From: Mangrovimonas xylaniphaga
GTDB lineage: Bacteria > Bacteroidota > Bacteroidia > Flavobacteriales > Flavobacteriaceae
Direction: 5' to 3'
DNA: 64,000 nt
NCBI RefSeq assembly: GCF_001280435.1
Contig: NZ_LBIP01000013.1
Coordinates: 372,001-436,000, forward strand
The position numbers and the translations under genes were made by a program. Below the pieces are notes generated by a model. The model saw nothing but the letters and a program-made list of their open reading frames with translations, did not search any database and was not told the origin of the DNA. This document shows, piece after piece, positions 37,900 to 47,706 of the stretch (within the stretch, counting starts at the first letter, position 1; every line of letters begins with the position of its first letter).

Positions 37900-38529
37900 T
37901 TATTTACTTAAATTCGTTTCAATTCCCTCTAGAGCCCCCTCTAAAAGGACTACTTTACTTGCGTTCAAAATTTTATAAGTATTTAATTCTGAAGCAGTTA
38001 TCACTTCAGACCCTTTAAAATTACGCGACGACAAATATACATTATTATTTGACGCTCCCAATACAAACAAAGATTTTTTGTCTTGAATATCAAGGGCTTT
38101 TAAAACCGCTGTGAAGTTCTTTGTTTTTGGAGTGTCAAAGCTAAAGTCTTCCAAAACTACGATTGACTTGTCATTTGCCTTAATGCTCAAAGCTGATTTA
38201 CGAGCCAAACGCTTAAGGTTTTTGTTCAATTTGAAACTGTAGTTTCTTGGTCTTGGACCGAACATACGTCCACCACCTTTAAATACTCCAGACTTGATAC
38301 TACCCGCACGAGCTGTACCAGTTCCTTTTTGCTTTTTAAGCTTACGAGTACTTCCAGAGATTTCAGCTCTTTCCTTAGCCTTGTGAGTTCCTTGACGTTG
38401 GTTAGCCAAATATTGCTTAACGTCTAAGTATACTGCGTGATTGTTAGGCTCAATAGCAAACACATCCTTAGAAAGCTCTGCTTGTCTACCTGTGTCTTTT
38501 CCGTTTATATCTAAAACTGCTACTTTCAT
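37900..38529 (-). CDS. rplD: 50S ribosomal protein L4
   Basis: A 209-residue L4; in E. coli it also represses the S10 operon. The tunnel loop region '[20 protein letters not shown]' is preserved. It shares one base with rplC (position 38529). The spacer before rplC contains a terminator-like hairpin, a possible point of control for this segment. Confidence 0.97.
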   Translation of the reverse strand: MKVAVLDINGKDTGRQAELSKDVFAIEPNNHAVYLDVKQYLANQRQGTHKAKERAEISGSTRKLKKQKGTGTARAGSIKSGVFKGGGRMFGPRPRNYSFKLNKNLKRLARKSALSIKANDKSIVVLEDFSFDTPKTKNFTAVLKALDIQDKKSLFVLGASNNNVYLSSRNFKGSEVITASELNTYKILNASKVVLLEGALEGIETNLSK

Positions 38530-39146
38530 TATTTCTCAATGATTACATAAGAGTTTTTGTGTCCTGGAACACATCCTTTAACTACAAGAAGGTTCTTTTC
38601 TGGAACTACTTTGTAAACTCTTAAATTTTCAACTTTCACTTTTTCACCACCCATTCTTCCGGCCATCTTGATTCCTTTGAATACTCTCGCAGGATAAGAT
38701 GCTGCACCGATAGAACCAGGAGCTCTTAAACGGTTGTGCTGACCGTGGGTAGCTTGTCCAACCCCACCGAATCCGTGACGTTTTACAACCCCTTGGAATC
38801 CTTTTCCTTTAGAGGTTCCTGAGATGTCCACAAACTCACCTTCGATGAAGTGCTCTACTGTGATTGCATCACCTAATTTGTAATCTCCTTCAAATCCTTG
38901 GAATTCAACGACTTTTTTCTTAACAGAAGTACCAGCTTTTTTGGCGTGACCAAGTTCCGCTTTTGTAGCACTTTTTTCTGTCTTGTCATCGAAACCAAGT
39001 TGAAGAGCATTATACCCGTCAACCTCTTCGGTTCTGACTTGGGTAACGATACATGGTCCAGCTTCGATTACTGTACATGGAATGTTTTTTCCATTTTCAT
39101 CGAAAATGCTGGTCATACCGATCTTTTTTCCTATTAACCCAGACAT
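38529..39146 (-). CDS. rplC: 50S ribosomal protein L3
   Basis: A 205-residue L3, an early assembly protein near the peptidyl-transferase centre. '[20 protein letters not shown]' starts it, and '[20 protein letters not shown]' holds the methylatable glutamine region and central extension. It is separated from rpsJ by 147 bases containing two hairpins, the largest gap in the str-S10 part. Confidence 0.98.
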   Translation of the reverse strand: MSGLIGKKIGMTSIFDENGKNIPCTVIEAGPCIVTQVRTEEVDGYNALQLGFDDKTEKSATKAELGHAKKAGTSVKKKVVEFQGFEGDYKLGDAITVEHFIEGEFVDISGTSKGKGFQGVVKRHGFGGVGQATHGQHNRLRAPGSIGAASYPARVFKGIKMAGRMGGEKVKVENLRVYKVVPEKNLLVVKGCVPGHKNSYVIIEK

Positions 39147-39180
39147 ATTTATTAATTATTAAATTGATTACTATATTATT

Positions 39181-39220
39181 TTAAAAAATTCAGGGTCAAA
39201 ATACGTTTCAACCCTGAATT
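39181..39220 (-). terminator. Terminator-like hairpin between rpsJ and rplC
   Basis: A perfect 10-bp stem, AATTCAGGGT/ACCCTGAATT (39187-39196 with 39211-39220), with a 14-base loop. On the minus strand it is followed by TTTTTTAAAAT, counting the last stem bases. It has the form of an intrinsic terminator or attenuator, 40 bases before rplC. No promoter box was found between it and rplC. Confidence 0.6.
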
Positions 39221-39263
39221 GTACTTTTTCCGTTTTTCCTTTGCACGAAGCGCCGGACATGTG

Positions 39264-39285
39264 ATCAAGAAATTTGTTTCTTGAT
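39264..39285 (-). promoter_or_regulatory. Second hairpin just after rpsJ
   Basis: A perfect 9-bp stem ATCAAGAAA/TTTCTTGAT with a 4-base loop, 8 bases past the rpsJ stop. No U-run follows. It may protect the rpsJ 3' end or act with the hairpin at 39187-39220. Confidence 0.4.
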
Positions 39286-39293
39286 GTGCTTAC

Positions 39294-39599
39294 TTACACC
39301 TTGATCTCTACTTCAACTCCACTTGGCAATTCAAGTTTCATCAAAGCGTCGATTGTTTTAGAAGATGAAGAGTAGATATCCAACAATCTCTTGTAAGAGC
39401 TTAATTGGAACTGCTCTCTAGACTTCTTGTTTACGTGTGGTGAACGTAATACAGTGAAAATCTTTTTGTGAGTTGGTAATGGAATTGGTCCAGTTACAAC
39501 AGCACCTGTACTTTTTACTGTTTTTACAATCTTGTCAGCTGACTTGTCAACCAAGTTGTGATCGTAAGACTTTAATTTTATTCTGATTTTTTGACTCAT
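39294..39599 (-). CDS. rpsJ: 30S ribosomal protein S10
   Basis: A 101-residue S10, also NusE in antitermination. '[20 protein letters not shown]' and '[20 protein letters not shown]' with '[15 protein letters not shown]' are its signatures. Here it follows fusA by 11 bases, so it is the last gene of the str segment and is set apart from rplC. Confidence 0.98.
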   Translation of the reverse strand: MSQKIRIKLKSYDHNLVDKSADKIVKTVKSTGAVVTGPIPLPTHKKIFTVLRSPHVNKKSREQFQLSSYKRLLDIYSSSSKTIDALMKLELPSGVEVEIKV

Positions 39600-39610
39600 T
39601 TTCTTAAGAT

Positions 39611-41737
39611 TTAAGCTTCAACTCCTTTAGCTGCCTTAATCACTTCTTCCGCAATGTTCGAAGGAGTTTCAGCATAATGTGAAAATTCCATAGTAGAGGT
39701 TGCTCTACCAGAAGACAACGTACGTAAAGCAGTTACGTAACCAAACATTTCTGATAATGGTACGTGCGCTTTTACAACTTTAGATCCGGATCTATCGCCC
39801 ATGTCGTTAACCTGTCCACGACGACGGTTAAGGTCACCTACGATATCACCCATGTTTTCTTCTGGAGTGATAACTTCCAATTTCATGATAGGCTCCATGA
39901 TCACGGCTTTAGCAGCTCTTGCAGCAGCTTTGAAACCAAGTTTAGCAGCCAATTCGAATGATAACTGGTCAGAATCCACATCGTGGTAAGATCCGTCTGT
40001 CAAAGTTACTTTCATAGCGTCTACTTCGTAACCTGCCAATGGACCGTTTACCATAGCCATCTTGAATCCTTTCTCGATTGAAGGGATAAATTCTTTTGGT
40101 ACGTTACCACCTTTGATCTCAGAAACGAACTCAAGACCAACTTTACCTTCTTCTGCAGGCTCAAGAGTAAATACAATATCCGCGAATTTACCACGTCCAC
40201 CAGATTGCTTCTTGTAAACCTCTCTGTGTTGTGCAGTTTGAGTAATAGCTTCTTTGTACTCTACTTGAGGTTGTCCTTGGTTTACTTCAACCTTGAACTC
40301 ACGCTTCAAACGGTCAACAATAATATCTAAGTGAAGCTCACCCATTCCAGAAATGATAGTCTGTCCTGTAGCCTCATCTGTTCTTACTGTAAAAGTTGGA
40401 TCTTCTTCTGCCAATTTAGCCAAAGCCATACCTAGTTTATCAACGTCAGCTTTAGTTTTAGGCTCAACCGCGATACCAATTACTGGATCTGGGAAGTCCA
40501 TACTTTCCAATACAATTGGGTGTTTCTCATCAGACATAGTATCACCAGTCTTGATGTCTTTAAACCCTACTGCTGCTCCAATATCACCAGCTTCGATATA
40601 TTCGATAGCATTTTGCTTGTTAGAGTGCATTTGGTAGATACGAGAGATACGCTCTTTTTTACCTGAACGGTTGTTCAAGATGTAAGAACCTGCATCTAAA
40701 CGTCCAGAGTAAGCTCTAAAGAATGCCAAACGACCTACGAAAGGATCGGTAGCAATTTTAAATGCCAATGCAGCGAAAGGCGCGTCAACACTTGGTTTAC
40801 GAGTCTCTTCAGCTCCTGTGTCTGGGTTAGTACCAATAATGTTATCTCTATCTAATGGAGAAGGTAAATAACGACAAACAGCATCTAATAAGAACTGTAC
40901 TCCTTTATTTTTAAATGAAGAACCACAGATCATAGGAATGATAGCCATATCCATTACAGCAGCTCTAAGTGCAGCGTGCACTTCTTCTTCTGTAATAGAA
41001 TCTTCATCTTCCATGAATTTCTCTAATAAGTTCTCATCGTAAGTAGCTACCTCTTCAATTAAAAGCGCACGGTATTTACGTGCTTCTTCTTTCATATCTT
41101 CAGGAATGTCGATAACATCAAAAGTTGCCCCTTGAGTTTCATCATGCCATACGATAGCTCTGTTTTTTACTAAGTCTACGATACCTTTGAAATCTGCTTC
41201 GTCACCAATGTTCAATACGATTGGCACAGCGTTAGATTTCAACATATCTTTTACTTGTTGACATACTGCTAAGAAGTTAGATCCTTGACGGTCCATCTTG
41301 TTAACAAATCCAATACGTGGTACTTTATAGTTATCAGCAAGTCTCCAGTTAGTTTCAGATTGAGGCTCAACACCATCAACTGCACTAAATAAGAATACCA
41401 AACCATCTAATACACGTAATGAACGGTTTACCTCTACAGTAAAGTCAACGTGACCCGGAGTATCGATAATGTTAAAGTGATACCCTTGAGTCTCTGGAGT
41501 AGGCTGCGCATTCTCCAATGGGAACTGCCATGTACAAGTTGTAGCTGCAGATGTGATAGTAATACCACGCTCTTGCTCTTGCTCCATCCAGTCCATAGTT
41601 GCAGCACCATCGTGCACCTCACCAATTTTGTGAGAAACTCCTGTATAATAAAGTATACGCTCCGTTGTTGTTGTTTTACCAGCATCAATGTGAGCTGCAA
41701 TACCTATATTTCTTGTAAGTTTTAAATCTCTTGCCAT
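39611..41737 (-). CDS. fusA: Elongation factor G
   Basis: A 708-residue EF-G that drives translocation. GTPase motifs: G1 '[15 protein letters not shown]' near residue 17, G3 'DTPGHVDF', G4 'NKMD'. Domains II-V are complete, with '[19 protein letters not shown]' near the end. It lies between rpsG (4 bases) and rpsJ (11 bases). tuf, which follows fusA in many bacteria, is not here. Confidence 0.98.
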   Translation of the reverse strand: MARDLKLTRNIGIAAHIDAGKTTTTERILYYTGVSHKIGEVHDGAATMDWMEQEQERGITITSAATTCTWQFPLENAQPTPETQGYHFNIIDTPGHVDFTVEVNRSLRVLDGLVFLFSAVDGVEPQSETNWRLADNYKVPRIGFVNKMDRQGSNFLAVCQQVKDMLKSNAVPIVLNIGDEADFKGIVDLVKNRAIVWHDETQGATFDVIDIPEDMKEEARKYRALLIEEVATYDENLLEKFMEDEDSITEEEVHAALRAAVMDMAIIPMICGSSFKNKGVQFLLDAVCRYLPSPLDRDNIIGTNPDTGAEETRKPSVDAPFAALAFKIATDPFVGRLAFFRAYSGRLDAGSYILNNRSGKKERISRIYQMHSNKQNAIEYIEAGDIGAAVGFKDIKTGDTMSDEKHPIVLESMDFPDPVIGIAVEPKTKADVDKLGMALAKLAEEDPTFTVRTDEATGQTIISGMGELHLDIIVDRLKREFKVEVNQGQPQVEYKEAITQTAQHREVYKKQSGGRGKFADIVFTLEPAEEGKVGLEFVSEIKGGNVPKEFIPSIEKGFKMAMVNGPLAGYEVDAMKVTLTDGSYHDVDSDQLSFELAAKLGFKAAARAAKAVIMEPIMKLEVITPEENMGDIVGDLNRRRGQVNDMGDRSGSKVVKAHVPLSEMFGYVTALRTLSSGRATSTMEFSHYAETPSNIAEEVIKAAKGVEA

Positions 41738-41741
41738 TTTA

Positions 41742-42218
41742 TTAGAATCTAAAGTGTGAGAATGCTTTGTTAGCCTCTGCCATCTTATGAGTATCTACTC
41801 TTTTCTTAACGGCTGCTCCTTCTTCCTTAGCTGCTGCTAAAATTTCTGAAGCCAAACGTTGTGCCATAGATTTTTCATTTCTTTTACGCGCATAACCGAT
41901 TAACCATTTCATTGCAGTTGAAATTTTGCGGTCTGGACGTATTTGCATAGGGATTTGAAATGTTGCACCACCAACTCTACGGCTACGTACTTCTACGTGA
42001 GGCATAACGTTTGATAAAGCATCTTTCCAAAGTTCCAACGCTGTTTTCTCATCATCAGCTTTCTTAGACTCTACAATATCAATAGCATCATAGAATATTT
42101 TAAAAGCTACAGACTTCTTACCGTCCCACATCATCATATTAACGAAACGTGTTACCAACTGATCGTTAAAACGTGGATCTGGTAAAAGCGGTCTTTTTTT
42201 CGCTTGTCTTTTTCTCAT
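41742..42218 (-). CDS. rpsG: 30S ribosomal protein S7
   Basis: A 158-residue S7, organiser of the head domain. '[20 protein letters not shown]', '[20 protein letters not shown]' and '[19 protein letters not shown]' are standard. It lies 24 bases after rpsL. Confidence 0.98.
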   Translation of the reverse strand: MRKRQAKKRPLLPDPRFNDQLVTRFVNMMMWDGKKSVAFKIFYDAIDIVESKKADDEKTALELWKDALSNVMPHVEVRSRRVGGATFQIPMQIRPDRKISTAMKWLIGYARKRNEKSMAQRLASEILAAAKEEGAAVKKRVDTHKMAEANKAFSHFRF

Positions 42219-42242
42219 GTCTTCTTCTTAAAGTTTTTTTAA

Positions 42243-42617
42243 TTACTTCTTAGGGCGTTTTGCACCATACTTAGATCTACGTTGTGTTCTACCATTAACA
42301 CCTGCAGTGTCAAGAGCTCCACGAACGATGTGATATCTAACTCCTGGTAAATCTTTTACCCTTCCGCCTCTAACCAATACTATCGAGTGCTCTTGTAGGT
42401 TGTGACCCTCACCTCCGATGTATGCGTTAACCTCGTTACCGTTTGTTAAACGAACCCTTGCTACCTTACGCATTGCTGAGTTAGGTTTCTTAGGCGTTGT
42501 AGTATAAACACGAGTACACACACCACGTCTTTGTGGGCACGAATCCAAAGCAGCCGATTTACTCTTCTTGGTTATTTTGGCTCTTCCTTTTCGTACTAAT
42601 TGTGAAATTGTTGGCAT
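42243..42617 (-). CDS. rpsL: 30S ribosomal protein S12
   Basis: A 124-residue S12 of the decoding centre, first gene of the supercluster. '[17 protein letters not shown]' and '[17 protein letters not shown]' are intact, with lysines 43 and 88 present; these are sites where replacements give streptomycin resistance, so the sequence is of the sensitive type. A canonical promoter lies upstream. Confidence 0.98.
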   Translation of the reverse strand: MPTISQLVRKGRAKITKKSKSAALDSCPQRRGVCTRVYTTTPKKPNSAMRKVARVRLTNGNEVNAYIGGEGHNLQEHSIVLVRGGRVKDLPGVRYHIVRGALDTAGVNGRTQRRSKYGAKRPKK

Positions 42618-42661
42618 ATATTACTATATAATTTTTATTAAAGCCTCTATTTAGAGGGCTG

Positions 42662-42691
42662 CAAAGGTAGGAATAAAAATGAATTTTTCAA
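42662..42691 (-). promoter_or_regulatory. Promoter of the rpsL supercluster
   Basis: On the minus strand -33 TTG (42691-42689), a 19-base spacer and -7 TACCTTTG (42669-42662), the best promoter match in the window. The expected start is about 38 bases before rpsL; a short AGCCTCT/AGAGGGCT inverted repeat (42642-42660) overlaps that start. Confidence 0.8.
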
Positions 42692-42765
42692 ATGTTAAGT
42701 GATTAATTTTAAAAAGTTTGGTGAATTATTTTTTGCTCTGCATATTTTAGTTGAATTATTTCCGT

Positions 42766-42773
42766 TAGCTTTG
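42766..42773 (+). promoter_or_regulatory. Promoter -7 box for the Omp85-like gene
   Basis: TAGCTTTG fits TAnnTTTG, 14 bases before the ATG at 42788; the nearest TTG (42751) is too close for a standard -33 element. Confidence 0.5.
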
Positions 42774-42787
42774 AAATCAAATTCCGT

Positions 42788-44476
42788 ATGATGCCCTCCT
42801 CAAAATTGTTAATGCAATTAATTTTTTGGACGTTGCTTTGCAACATCATTCACGCTCAATCACTTCACTTAAGCGTTCAGGGCAAAAACGAAAAAGAAAC
42901 CCAAATCATTGACTCCATAGGGTACAAAAAAATCAACTCTAATTATAGCGAGTTGGAAACTGAGCTGTTTTCCCTTCAACAAAAAATAAACAAATTGGGA
43001 TATTTGGAATCAAACCTCGAAGATCTCACAAAAGAATCCGATTCAAGCTACGTTGCTCATTTACATTTAAACAACCATTACAAAACCATCCTTATATATA
43101 TTAAGGAATTAGACCCTAAATATTTAAAAGCACTCGACCTAAAAACACTTGATGGCTATTCACTCATTAGTATTGCAGAACTAGAAGACACTTTAGAATC
43201 ACTCAACACCGAAATTACCAATACGGGAGACCCATTTAGTTCACTTGAATTAACGGACCTAAAAAAAATAAACGATTACACTCTATCGGCTAAACTGAAA
43301 ATCACTAGCAATAAAATCAGGACCATCGATGGCATCGTAATTAAAGGTTATGAAAAATTTCCAAGGTCATATGTCAAACACTTTTTAAAAATAAAAACTT
43401 CCCAAACATTTAACCTTTCTAAAATAAAAGAACAAACAAACCTGTTAAACGATTTGCAATTTGCCAACCAAATTAAGGATCCCGAAGTTTTATTTACCAA
43501 AGATTCCACTACCTTATATTTATATATAGAAAAGACCAAAGCGAATTCTTTTGATGGCTTCTTAGGGTTTGGAACTAATACGGAAACTCAAAATTTGGAA
43601 TGTGACGGTTATTTAAACTTAGCACTCATCAACAACCTTAATTATGGAGAATCCCTAAATCTTCTTTATAAGAGTGACGAAAACGACCAAAGAACATTCA
43701 ACCTTGATGTAAGCCTCCCCTATCTTTTCAAAACACCAATAGGCATTGATGCCAATTTGAATATTTTCAGAAGAGATTCCTCGTTTGTAAACATTACACA
43801 ATCCGCCAACCTATTTTACCAACTAAACTCTAGGAACAAACTATCAGTCGGGATACACGGAATCAACTCCAACAATTTACTGGACAACTCCACGAGTACC
43901 ATTACAGATTACAAATCGACTTTTTATAAAATCAATTACTCTTTCATAAAACCACAATATTACGATAACCTATTTCCAACAAACTTTCTGTTTGATTTTT
44001 CTACCGGCTTTGGAAAACGCTCATCAGAATTCAAAACAGAAAGGCAAACCCAGTTTCAAGTCAATAGCTATAAAATTTTCAACTTAAACGACAGGAACAG
44101 CCTATTCACTCGTTTAAATGGAGCCTATTTAAATTCCGACCAATATTTAGAAAACGAATTGTATCGCTTTGGAGGCATCAATTCCATTAGGGGCTTTGAA
44201 GAAAACAGCATCTTGGCCAACCTTTACGCCGTACTCAATACAGAATATAGATACCGCCTCTCAAATAACCTTTATGTTCACAGTGTTTTGGACGCCTCAT
44301 ATTTTGAAAACCAACTAAATAACACCAAAGAAAAACTCTTCGGTATAGGCTTTGGTTTTGGCTTACTAACAAATACCGGCCTCTTCAAACTCAACTACTC
44401 TAACGGAAAGACTGAAAACCAGAGCTTTAAATTTTCAGATTCAAAAATCCACATAAGCATCTCTTCCACGTTTTAA
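42788..44476 (+). CDS. Omp85/BamA-family outer-membrane protein
   Basis: A 562-residue protein. Residues 1-23 are a signal peptide ending 'IIHAQ'. A POTRA-like region lies at about 175-255 ('IDGIVIKGYEKFPRSYVKHF'). The rest is a beta-barrel with alternating aromatic strands, and the Omp85 signature 'RFGGINSIRGFEENS' is at about 458-472; the last residue is Phe, as for barrel substrates of BAM. It is shorter than BamA and may be a TamA- or ShlB-like translocator; the cargo is unknown. Divergent from rpsL, followed by the SusC gene. Confidence 0.8.
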   Translation: MMPSSKLLMQLIFWTLLCNIIHAQSLHLSVQGKNEKETQIIDSIGYKKINSNYSELETELFSLQQKINKLGYLESNLEDLTKESDSSYVAHLHLNNHYKTILIYIKELDPKYLKALDLKTLDGYSLISIAELEDTLESLNTEITNTGDPFSSLELTDLKKINDYTLSAKLKITSNKIRTIDGIVIKGYEKFPRSYVKHFLKIKTSQTFNLSKIKEQTNLLNDLQFANQIKDPEVLFTKDSTTLYLYIEKTKANSFDGFLGFGTNTETQNLECDGYLNLALINNLNYGESLNLLYKSDENDQRTFNLDVSLPYLFKTPIGIDANLNIFRRDSSFVNITQSANLFYQLNSRNKLSVGIHGINSNNLLDNSTSTITDYKSTFYKINYSFIKPQYYDNLFPTNFLFDFSTGFGKRSSEFKTERQTQFQVNSYKIFNLNDRNSLFTRLNGAYLNSDQYLENELYRFGGINSIRGFEENSILANLYAVLNTEYRYRLSNNLYVHSVLDASYFENQLNNTKEKLFGIGFGFGLLTNTGLFKLNYSNGKTENQSFKFSDSKIHISISSTF

Positions 44477-44576
44477 CATTATTGTTAATAGTCTTTTAAA
44501 AATTTTAATACAAGTTTGTTGTTTTATTAACTTTTTATTAAGATATTCGGACAGGCTAATTCAAATTAATTTAAAT

Positions 44577-47500
44577 ATGAAAACAAAGTTTAGTGGAATT
44601 CTAACGCTAATACTGGCGTTTGTTGTGCAGATAACTTTTGCACAAGAAAAAACAATTTCAGGGACGGTTACGGATGAGACCGGACTTCCTCTCCCTGGAG
44701 TTAACATTATTGTTAAAGGGACAACTACCGGAACCCAAACCGATTTTGATGGAAACTATGCCATCTCAGCAAAAGCCGGTGACATTTTAACATTTACTTA
44801 TATTGGACTAAAAACCCAAGAAATTACGGTAGGATCATCAAGCTCGATCAACATCACCATGTTGGAAGATGCTGCTGTTCTTGATGAAGTTGTCGTAACT
44901 GCTTTAGGGATCAAGCGAGAAGAAAAGGCGCTTGGTTATTCTGTACAAAGTATTAAAGGCGAAGGAATGACTGAAGCCAGAGAAAGTAACATCTCAAATG
45001 CCATTAGCGGTAAAGTTGCCGGGGTTCAGGTTACAGGAACATCAGGTAGTGTTGGTTCCTCTTCTCGTATTGTATTGAGAGGTAACTCCTCTATTACAGG
45101 GAACAACGAGCCTCTTTACGTAGTAGACGGTGTTCCAATTGACAACAGATCGTTTGGTAACGCCGGAAGCGGTGGAGGTGTCGATTTACCTAATGGTGCA
45201 GCAGATATTAATCCAGATGATATTGAATCTGTTACAATTCTGAAAGGTCCTAACGCTGCTGCTCTATATGGTTTACGAGCTGGAAACGGAGTTATTGTAA
45301 TCACTACTAAAAGCGGTAGTGGAGCCAAAAAGTTTGGTATATCCATTAACACGAACGTGACTTTTTCTAATCCTTTATTACTCCCTGATTACCAAAATTC
45401 ATATGGACAAGGTGGGGACCCTAGTTATTTTGAATTTGTTAATGGCGCTGGAGCTGGTGTTGGAGATGGTGTAGATGAAAGCTGGGGACCGGCTTTAGAT
45501 ACTGGCCTAGAATTTATTCAATGGAATTCACAATTGAACGGAGGGCAACCACTTCCTTGGCGCTCTTATCCAGACAACGTTAAAGACTTTTTGGACACTG
45601 GTATAAACATTAGCAACAACGTCTCCTTAACTACGGACAAAATCCGTCTTTCCATTGGTAATTCAGATGAAAAAGGGATGGTACCTCATACCGAATTGAA
45701 AAAAACCACTATTGGATTTAACGGAACACTTGATTTAGGAGAGCGCTTTACTGCTAGTACCTCTGTAAACTATTTCAATATAGATAGCGACAACTTACCT
45801 ATCACGGGATACAATAATGAAAACCCTTTCCAGCAGTTTATTTGGTCTGCTAGACAAGTTAACTTTTCTGAATTAAGAGATTGGAGAAACTTCCCATTAG
45901 CGCCAGAAGGAACGGCCGCTGAAGGAACTCCTCTTAACTGGAACCACAACTTCCAAAACAACCCATATTGGGTATTGGAAACCAACAGAAATACGTTTGA
46001 AAAGGATCGTGTAATTGGAAATATTAATTTAGCCTACGAAATTAACGATTGGTTGAGCGTAAGTTCTATGGTAGGTGTTGACTTCTATAGCCAACTAGAA
46101 ACTAGCAGACAAGCCAAAGGAAGTAACAATGCTCCTGATGGAAGTTACACGGAAATCCAAAGAAGATACGAAGAGATTAATTCCAGTATTTTATTTACCA
46201 TCAATAAGGATATTACAGATGACTTTAACTTCTCTTTAAATCTTGGGGCTAACCAAATGGAAAGAAAGTACAATAGTACATATGGTCAGCTTCCTGCATT
46301 AGAATTACCGGATTTATACAATTTAGCCAACTTACAAACAGGCGCGACAGCCGTTCTTGATAATACTGAAAGAAACCAAGAAATTAGTAGTGTTTACGGT
46401 TACGGTCAAATTGGATTTAGAAACTTATTCTTTATTGATTTTACGGCAAGAAATGATTGGGCTAGTATCTTACCTGTAGACAACAACTCTTTCTTTTACC
46501 CTTCCGTTAGTGGTTCCTTAATTCTTACAGATGCCTTAGGAATAACTAGTGACGCTGTAAACTTTCTGAAAATTAGAGGAGGTTGGTCTAAAGTAGGTAG
46601 TACAGGTGCATTAGGCCCTTACAGTATCAAACCAACTTTTGGACTTGGAAACACAGGATTCGGAAACCAAGCTTCATTGCCTAACACTCAATGGAATCCA
46701 AACTTAAAAGCAGAAACAGTTACCGGAGTTGAAGTTGGTATCGATGGTAAATTTTTCCAAAACAGATTACGTTTTGGCTTCACTTACTACGATCAAAAAT
46801 CTGAAGACCTTTTAGTTCCAATTCAAGTAACTGCAGCCACTGGTTTTACAAATGTATGGGATAACGTAGCAGACATGACCAATAAAGGGTTTGAAGTTTC
46901 TTTTGGAGCTACAGTAATCGAGACGGAAGATTTCAGCTTCGATATAGACCTTAATTGGGCAACCAATGATAACGAAGTTACTTCACTTGGAGAATTGGAT
47001 ACTTATATTTTAGGTGGTCAGTGGGGGCTAAATCTTGAAGCTAGACCAGGCCTACCTTACGGATTATTAGTTGGTAGAGACTTTGAAAGAACCGAAGACG
47101 GAAAAGTAATCTACGAAGATGGACTTCCTGTTATTGATCAAGACTACAAAGTATTGGGAGATATTGCTCCTGATTGGACAGGAGGTGCCAATTTCGCCAT
47201 TAGATATAAAAACTTTGATTTATCAACGCTTATCGACGCTAAAATCGGAGGTGAAGTACACAGTATGACCTATGCTTGGGGTAGATATGCAGGTACCTTA
47301 GAAGAATCTTTAATAGGTAGAGAAACTGGAGTTGTTGGTAATGGTGTAATGTCAGACGGTAATGGAGGTTATATACCAAACAATGTTGTAGTAGATGCCA
47401 AAGTGTTTAACCAAGCTGCTTACAGTAATGATGTAGAATCAAGTTCGATCTTTGATGCGTCCTATGTTAAGTTAAGACAGATAACTTTAGGATATGCAAT

Positions 47501-47702
47501 TCCTGCGAAATTTTTCAAGAACAGTGTTGTAGAAGGTTTAAAATTCTCGATTGTAGGAAGAAACCTTGCAATGTTGTACAAAAAAGCGCCGCACATTGAT
47601 CCTGAAACAGGGTTTAGTAGTGCCAATGGACAACAAGGGCAGGAATTTGGACAATATCCATCTGCCAGAAACATAGGTTTCAACATCAACTTAAAATTCT
47701 AA
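44577..47702 (+). CDS. SusC/RagA family TonB-linked outer-membrane protein
   Basis: A 1041-residue TonB-dependent transporter. Residues 1-22 are a signal peptide. Then comes a carboxypeptidase-regulatory-like domain ('ISGTVTDETGLPLPGVNIIV'), a TonB-box region ('LDEVVVTALG'), a plug domain with 'GNNEPLYVVDGVPID' and 'SVTILKGPNAAALYGLRAGN', and the barrel, ending in 'NINLKF'. It forms the channel closed by the SusD lipoprotein encoded 4 bases downstream. The ligand (glycan, peptide or other) cannot be read from the sequence. No glycoside hydrolase lies nearby. Confidence 0.95.
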   Translation: MKTKFSGILTLILAFVVQITFAQEKTISGTVTDETGLPLPGVNIIVKGTTTGTQTDFDGNYAISAKAGDILTFTYIGLKTQEITVGSSSSINITMLEDAAVLDEVVVTALGIKREEKALGYSVQSIKGEGMTEARESNISNAISGKVAGVQVTGTSGSVGSSSRIVLRGNSSITGNNEPLYVVDGVPIDNRSFGNAGSGGGVDLPNGAADINPDDIESVTILKGPNAAALYGLRAGNGVIVITTKSGSGAKKFGISINTNVTFSNPLLLPDYQNSYGQGGDPSYFEFVNGAGAGVGDGVDESWGPALDTGLEFIQWNSQLNGGQPLPWRSYPDNVKDFLDTGINISNNVSLTTDKIRLSIGNSDEKGMVPHTELKKTTIGFNGTLDLGERFTASTSVNYFNIDSDNLPITGYNNENPFQQFIWSARQVNFSELRDWRNFPLAPEGTAAEGTPLNWNHNFQNNPYWVLETNRNTFEKDRVIGNINLAYEINDWLSVSSMVGVDFYSQLETSRQAKGSNNAPDGSYTEIQRRYEEINSSILFTINKDITDDFNFSLNLGANQMERKYNSTYGQLPALELPDLYNLANLQTGATAVLDNTERNQEISSVYGYGQIGFRNLFFIDFTARNDWASILPVDNNSFFYPSVSGSLILTDALGITSDAVNFLKIRGGWSKVGSTGALGPYSIKPTFGLGNTGFGNQASLPNTQWNPNLKAETVTGVEVGIDGKFFQNRLRFGFTYYDQKSEDLLVPIQVTAATGFTNVWDNVADMTNKGFEVSFGATVIETEDFSFDIDLNWATNDNEVTSLGELDTYILGGQWGLNLEARPGLPYGLLVGRDFERTEDGKVIYEDGLPVIDQDYKVLGDIAPDWTGGANFAIRYKNFDLSTLIDAKIGGEVHSMTYAWGRYAGTLEESLIGRETGVVGNGVMSDGNGGYIPNNVVVDAKVFNQAAYSNDVESSSIFDASYVKLRQITLGYAIPAKFFKNSVVEGLKFSIVGRNLAMLYKKAPHIDPETGFSSANGQQGQEFGQYPSARNIGFNINLKF

Positions 47703-47706
47703 AAAA

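Noticed and set aside
42642-42660. Inverted repeat AGCCTCT/AGAGGGCT before rpsL as an attenuator
   Set aside because: The predicted transcript start falls inside it, so the RNA would lack one arm; kept only as a note in the promoter entry.
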